A DNA stretch of 64,000 nt from Moraxella caprae DSM 19149 (GTDB lineage Bacteria; Pseudomonadota; Gammaproteobacteria; Pseudomonadales; Moraxellaceae). Shown here piece by piece: positions 59,659 to 64,000 of the stretch. Under the pieces are notes generated by a model. It saw only the letters and a list, made by a program, of their open reading frames with translations. It was not told the DNA's origin and did no database searches. The stretch is taken from assembly GCF_000426885.1 (NCBI RefSeq), contig NZ_AUGF01000001.1, positions 1-64,000 of the forward strand, given 5' to 3'. A program made the position numbers and the translations under genes. Positions within the stretch are counted from its first letter, which is position 1, and the number at the start of each line of letters is the position of its first letter.

Positions 59659-61260
59659 TCAACCAAATATCGCCGACAATGCCAAAAACGCCATGGCACT
59701 AATCATCCCTGCTGCAGGAAGTGTGATGACCCACGCAAGCCCGATGGGTTTCATGAGTTTCCAGTTGGTGCTTTTGTTCACAAGTCCAATACCCAGCACC
59801 GCCCCAACAAGGATATGCGTACTAGACACAGGAATACCAAGGCTTGACGCTCCCATGACGACCGCCGCCGCCGCAAGCTCGGCAGAAAAGCCCGATGCTG
59901 GGTGCATTTCGGTCAAATTCGTACCGACGGTCTGAATAACTTCTTTACCAATAAACCAAAGCCCCACGATAAGCGACACACCAAAGGTAACAAGTACAGG
60001 GGCAGGCACGGTCGCTTTGGTAGCAATGGCGTTTTCACGGATAACATCCATAATCGCCACAAAAGGCCCGACAGCGTTAGCGATGTCGTTCGAGCCATGG
60101 CTAAACGCAAACGCACAAGCGGTAAACACCTGCATCCAGCTAAACATGATAAAGGTCGCCTTACCTAAGTCCTCTTTGTGCTTGCCACGAATGGTCTTGG
60201 TATAGATAAAGGCGGTGAGCCACACCATCGCCCCAATCATGCCCATCACAAGAGCAGAATGCAAGGTGGATAAGTTTAGCCCTGTGTTTTTTAGACCCTT
60301 AAACACCACCATCGCTGTCATCACGACCGCACCCAAAGCAGCGATAAGTGGTACCCATGTTTTTAGGGCTTTTAGGGTATCAAGATTGTCTCTTTTGTTT
60401 TCTAGAGCGTACAATTCTTTGTAATAGCCCGTTTCAAGCTCATCGGGATTGTCCGTCTCTTTATAGATTTCTTGGTCTCGCAACAGGGCGGTTGTATAAG
60501 GCAATTTCTCAGAATCGCTTAATTTTTCAAAATGCTCTTTTTGGCGAGCTTTTAGGGCTTTTTTCTCTGATTTTAAGGCTTTGACCTCAAGCTCCATTTT
60601 GTCATTATATGCCAAAATGTTCTTTTTGACCAGTCCATAAATCACATAAGACAACGCCCCACCAAGTACAGGCGACAGCACCCACGAGATGGCAATCTCA
60701 CCAATCTTTGACCATTTGACAGTAGATAAGGCAAGCTCTGACCCGCCCAAATTCACACCAAGTACAATGCCTGACCCCACGATACCACCAATGATGGCGT
60801 GTGTGGTAGAAACTGGCAAACCTCTTTTGGTGGCGAACAGTAGCCAAAATGCTGCTGCGATGAGTGCCGAGAGCATAAGATAAATAAACTGATTGGGCGA
60901 CACCCCCAAATCCGAGATATCCACAATACCACTACGGATTGTATCGGTAACGGCAGCTCCAGCAAGCACCGCCCCCGACACCTCAAAAATTGCCGCCACC
61001 GCCAAGGCTTGGGTAACGGTAAGCGTCCCTGCTCCGACTGACGTACCAAAGGAGTTAGCAACATCGTTACCACCGATGTTAAACGCCATAAAAATCCCAA
61101 AAAATGATGCCACCAAGAACAGCACGACTTGCTGATGATTGGTATAATCAAGTCCCCACATCACAAAATAGACGCTAATACCTAACATCAATAAGGCAAA
61201 AAAGACATTCGCCGCCATGGGCGTAGACTGCTTCGCTGAATTTACCATAAAATCCGCCAA
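59659..61260 (-). CDS. Inorganic phosphate transporter, Pit family
   Basis: The product is 533 residues. Two PHO4 signature halves (FNIGGNDVANSFGTSVGAG near 62 and HGSNDIANAVGPFVAIMD near 398) and about ten to twelve membrane segments. A charged cytoplasmic loop of about 100 residues lies between (LKSEKKALKARQKEHFEKLS). Probably low-affinity phosphate:proton or metal-phosphate symport. Confidence 0.92.
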   Translation of the reverse strand: MADFMVNSAKQSTPMAANVFFALLMLGISVYFVMWGLDYTNHQQVVLFLVASFFGIFMAFNIGGNDVANSFGTSVGAGTLTVTQALAVAAIFEVSGAVLAGAAVTDTIRSGIVDISDLGVSPNQFIYLMLSALIAAAFWLLFATKRGLPVSTTHAIIGGIVGSGIVLGVNLGGSELALSTVKWSKIGEIAISWVLSPVLGGALSYVIYGLVKKNILAYNDKMELEVKALKSEKKALKARQKEHFEKLSDSEKLPYTTALLRDQEIYKETDNPDELETGYYKELYALENKRDNLDTLKALKTWVPLIAALGAVVMTAMVVFKGLKNTGLNLSTLHSALVMGMIGAMVWLTAFIYTKTIRGKHKEDLGKATFIMFSWMQVFTACAFAFSHGSNDIANAVGPFVAIMDVIRENAIATKATVPAPVLVTFGVSLIVGLWFIGKEVIQTVGTNLTEMHPASGFSAELAAAAVVMGASSLGIPVSSTHILVGAVLGIGLVNKSTNWKLMKPIGLAWVITLPAAGMISAMAFLALSAIFG

Positions 61261-61359
61261 GGGTTGGTTAAATTAAAAGAATATCACAATAAAAAAGCCC
61301 CACCCATTTAACCCCTTAAATGGGTAACGCCACTACTACTTAATCTGAATCGTCATGGA

Positions 61360-61567
61360 TAGGGCGTGCCTGCCTTTTGTATTTGCAATTAAAATCACAA
61401 AAAATCGCCCGTTTTTCAAGGAAAAAGTGAAGTTTGATGGTCGTTCTATCAAACAGGCTTTTGCCTTCGAGCCACAAGATTTAGCCATTTTTCATGCAAA
61501 AACAGGTAGTTTATTTCCACAATATTTCTAAATTTTAAATTGTGTTATAAAGGGCAGGCACGCCCTA
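61360..61567. repeat. TA-flanked miniature element, copy 5
   Basis: 208 bp, near-identical to copy 1 over the whole length: TAGGGCGTGCCTGCC … GGCAGGCACGCCCTA. Confidence 0.78.
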
Positions 61568-61753
61568 ACATGCGTTGTATCCAAAAATCGTTGCATTATA
61601 AAAGTCAAATATGACAGTTATATGACAATTTTAACACATTTCATAAGTTTTGGGAAAATGTATCAAAACGTTATGATTGTTTGCTTTTTAACAGCATTAG
61701 CGTGCCTGACAACAAAACATCTCGCCTACTCCCATCAGAAGTTCTAGCACGCC

Positions 61754-61936
61754 CTATTCAATGCGTTTGACATAGCTAATATCATTCATCAAAGACGATG
61801 CTTGTTCTTCATTTAAGCACATCATCTTGCAAGCGGTTAAACGCTTGTCCATGCAGTTTGTCAAGGTTGTCGGCAGACGAGCAAGCTCATCGATATGAGC
61901 CATCCACTCATGCAAGATGGTGTAGGGAGTTTTTGC
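61754..61936 (-). other. Possible gene remnant
   Basis: An open frame of 60 codons without proper start, reading TILHEWMAHIDELARLPTTL and ending NDISYVKRIE. A TGA stands just upstream, and MKRKN- in another frame may be its lost beginning. No family recognised. The rest of 61568-62102 shows no feature. Confidence 0.3.
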
Positions 61937-62102
61937 GTTTCATGATGGACACTTCATGATTGGCGTGTGGCATGAACAAAAACCACGACAATCCTATTTT
62001 ACAGTTTTGCCATGGCTTTGTTACGGTTTTATCACTATTTTGTCATAAATCAATGATGGCAGTATTGATTTGATTTTGCAAATGGTTTTTAATGGCTATA
62101 CA

Positions 62103-64000
62103 TCAAAAGCTCTCTTCTACTTCGCCATAGACCACCTCTTCTTCCACGACATCATCAGCCACCTCGCCATAGACCACCTTGCCATCGTCAATGACTTCAT
62201 CAGCTGTCCCGCTTGGTTCATCATGATGATACTCTTCACTCAGACAAGACGTGCTTTGTTTGGGGGCATGTTCTGCCAATACTGGCACATACATGGCATG
62301 CTCGCAGGCTTCATCGGAGAGCAGTCCTGTCTCGCCATCGAGCCACAGCCACGCCACTTTATCACTCTCATCAAGACGCACAGGGGCTAAGTTAAGCCGT
62401 CTCATATAATCCGCCCAAATCGGCAATGCCCCCGACCCTCCTGTCAGTCCAATGGGCTTATTATCATCACGTCCAACCCACACCACCGAGACATAGTTGC
62501 CACTAAACCCTGCAAACCACGCATCACGAGCATCATTGGTCGTGCCTGTTTTGCCAGCGAGTTTATAAGTACTGCCAATGTTGCCCATGCCTTTGGCGGT
62601 GCCATCTTTGACCACTTGTTGCAGACCGAAGTTTGTCACCGTCATGACCTCAGGCGGTATGCGTGCACTTGATTTGATGTTATCGTCTGTTCGCTGAATC
62701 ACTTTGCCTGTCTCGCTGATGACCTGACGAATGCTATGAATGGGAGTATGATAGCCACCACTGGCAAAGACTTGATACACCCCGAGCATGTCCATGGGCG
62801 ACAAATCAATCGCCCCGAGCATGATGGATGGGTAAGGGGAAATGTGACTTTCCACACCAAGCTGACGCAGTTGTTTTGAAAATAAGTTAATGCCAAAATC
62901 CATGCCGACATTGACCGCTGACTGGTTATAAGAATTGGCAAGGGCGGTGAGCATAGGGACATCACCATAGCTTCTGCCAGCATAGTTTTTGGGCGTCCAT
63001 GATTTACCACCAGCAGGATAGGCGATGGGTTCATCTTTGACAGGGGTTGCCCAGTGGTATTTACCCGACTGGATGGCGGTCATGTAGATGACAGGCTTCA
63101 ACAGTGAGCCAACTTGTCGCTTTGAATCGATGGCACGGTTAAAGCCCGTAAAATCGCTGGCACTACCCACGATGGCAACGAGCTCGCCCGTGGCAGGGTC
63201 AGCACTGACCAATGCTCCTTGTAGCTTCTTGTTTTTATTACCTTTTTTATTTAAATGTTCACTAATGGCTTTGTCTGCTGACATTTGGGCAATCGGGTCT
63301 AGCGTTGAGATGATTTTTAACCCCGCTCCACGCAAATCGCTGTCTTTATAATATCGTCTTAGCTCACGGCTGACCGCATCAAAAAAATCAGGGAATTTGG
63401 GCTTGGCGATGGCAGGGGTTTTGACCACGCCCAGTGGTCGCTCGGTTGCTTCGTTATACTCATCTTGGCTGATTTTACCCATGATTAGCATGTTGTGTAG
63501 CACGGCATTACGGCGTTCGGTCGCCCGCTCGGGGTGCTTTCTAGGGTTATAATAGCTTGACCCTTTGGCAACCCCAACCAGCAAGGCATATTGGTCAAGG
63601 CTCAACTCTGATATAGGCTTGTCAAAATAAAAATGCGATGCAATGCCAAAGCCATTGACCGAACGATTGCCATTTTGCCCCAGATTAATCTCATTTAAAT
63701 ACGCCAGCAAAATCGCATCTTTGCTATAATGACGTTCTAACAGCAAAGCCATCAAGGCTTCATTTGCCTTGCGTTTTAGGGTGCGTTCGGAGTTTAGGTA
63801 GAAGTTTTTGATGAGCTGTTGGGTAATGGTCGAGCCGCCTTGACGTTCGCCCCCTGTGATGTTGGAGAGCAACGCTCGGCTTGTGCCACGCAGTGAGATG
63901 CCATAATGCTCATAAAAACCACGGTCTTCGGTCGCAATGAGTGCATCCACCAACTGCCTCGGCATGGTATCTTTGGTCAGCAAAATGCGGTCTTCGTTAT
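62103..64000 (-). CDS. mrcB: Bifunctional penicillin-binding protein, PBP1B-like (5' end beyond window)
   Basis: The window holds at least 632 C-terminal residues; the frame continues past base 64000. The glycosyltransferase part has EDRGFYEHYGISLRG, RQGGSTITQQLIKNFYL and EINLGQNGNRSVNGFG; the transpeptidase has SLLKP (SxxK), SYNQS and KTGTTND. The EINLGQNG-type motif favours PBP1B over PBP1A. The C-terminus is a low-complexity acidic tail with two copies of VVYGEV and encodes it by direct DNA repeats. It builds and cross-links peptidoglycan at the inner membrane. Confidence 0.9.
   Translation of the reverse strand, partial: NEDRILLTKDTMPRQLVDALIATEDRGFYEHYGISLRGTSRALLSNITGGERQGGSTITQQLIKNFYLNSERTLKRKANEALMALLLERHYSKDAILLAYLNEINLGQNGNRSVNGFGIASHFYFDKPISELSLDQYALLVGVAKGSSYYNPRKHPERATERRNAVLHNMLIMGKISQDEYNEATERPLGVVKTPAIAKPKFPDFFDAVSRELRRYYKDSDLRGAGLKIISTLDPIAQMSADKAISEHLNKKGNKNKKLQGALVSADPATGELVAIVGSASDFTGFNRAIDSKRQVGSLLKPVIYMTAIQSGKYHWATPVKDEPIAYPAGGKSWTPKNYAGRSYGDVPMLTALANSYNQSAVNVGMDFGINLFSKQLRQLGVESHISPYPSIMLGAIDLSPMDMLGVYQVFASGGYHTPIHSIRQVISETGKVIQRTDDNIKSSARIPPEVMTVTNFGLQQVVKDGTAKGMGNIGSTYKLAGKTGTTNDARDAWFAGFSGNYVSVVWVGRDDNKPIGLTGGSGALPIWADYMRRLNLAPVRLDESDKVAWLWLDGETGLLSDEACEHAMYVPVLAEHAPKQSTSCLSEEYHHDEPSGTADEVIDDGKVVYGEVADDVVEEEVVYGEVEESF

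Noticed and set aside
1-64000. cas genes, known protein anti-CRISPRs, tRNA or rRNA genes
   Set aside because: None recognised on either strand; the guide units would depend on proteins encoded elsewhere.

Overview
The window looks like Moraxella chromosome (Gammaproteobacteria, Moraxellaceae), probably the M. bovoculi/M. bovis group. The base composition is AT-rich. The housekeeping genes (fruBKA, xseA, accBC, prfB with its +1 frameshift, gltS, a Pit transporter, a PBP1B-type enzyme) fit that group. A phage-borne CRISPR repeat also closely matches the M. bovoculi Cas12a repeat as I remember it. Genus is a good inference; species is a guess.

Bases 96-35374 are a complete Mu-like transposable prophage (35,279 bp). 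It starts with TG, ends with CA, is flanked by a 6-bp target duplication (TCTTTT at 90-95 and 35375-35380), and sits inside orfB of an IS3-family element whose two halves flank it (1-95 and 35375-36115). Removing the prophage plus one copy of the duplication restores the orfB reading frame exactly. Early genes run on the + strand from a central control region (repressor on -, BcepMu gp16-like regulator, antirepressor, DUF3102 protein, MuA, MuB, Gam, mini-HU, GemA). Late genes run leftward on the - strand: Mor/C activator, lysozyme, holin, TraR zinc finger, terminase, portal, MuF, gpG, gp49, protease/scaffold, lambda-type D and E capsid proteins, a long non-contractile tail module with a large tape measure, and finally a Com-like zinc finger with a DNA methyltransferase. 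It is a Mu-type replication module joined to a siphovirus-type virion.

The most interesting content is RNA- and DNA-level. (1) Two orphan CRISPR units lie in the late region on the strand opposite to it, each directly behind its own promoter: a type I-F-like repeat-spacer-repeat (28/32/28 bp, 14943-15030) and a single type V-A/Cas12a-like repeat with guide (24898-24955). In both, the guide resembles the 5' end of the gene immediately next to it, as found in a related phage, with features compatible with the right PAM (TTTG; CC), while this phage's own copy is mismatched. They look like crRNAs that use host Cas proteins against competing Mu-like phages, or possibly homing guides or RNA anti-CRISPRs. 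(2) Four late promoters share one 21-bp dyad at fixed distance from a -10 box and match the Mu set Plys, PI, PP and Pmom. Three of them start inside a hairpin. (3) There is a structured RNA between gp30 and gp31, a candidate sRNA near the repressor, and an HU protein lacking its middle.

Three tail or capsid genes carry single-base homopolymer frameshifts, so the prophage may be decaying or the assembly may hold errors. Bases 36116-64000 are ordinary chromosome: fructose PTS operon, NIF3 protein, xseA, EamA exporter, LOG protein, accBC, LysR/MFS pair, a decayed IS200/IS605 element (tnpA fragment, tnpB with a stop codon), CoA transferase, prfB, gltS, Pit transporter and a PBP1B-like enzyme cut by the window end. 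Five copies of a TA-flanked miniature inverted-repeat element and other short repeats occupy the intergenic spaces.
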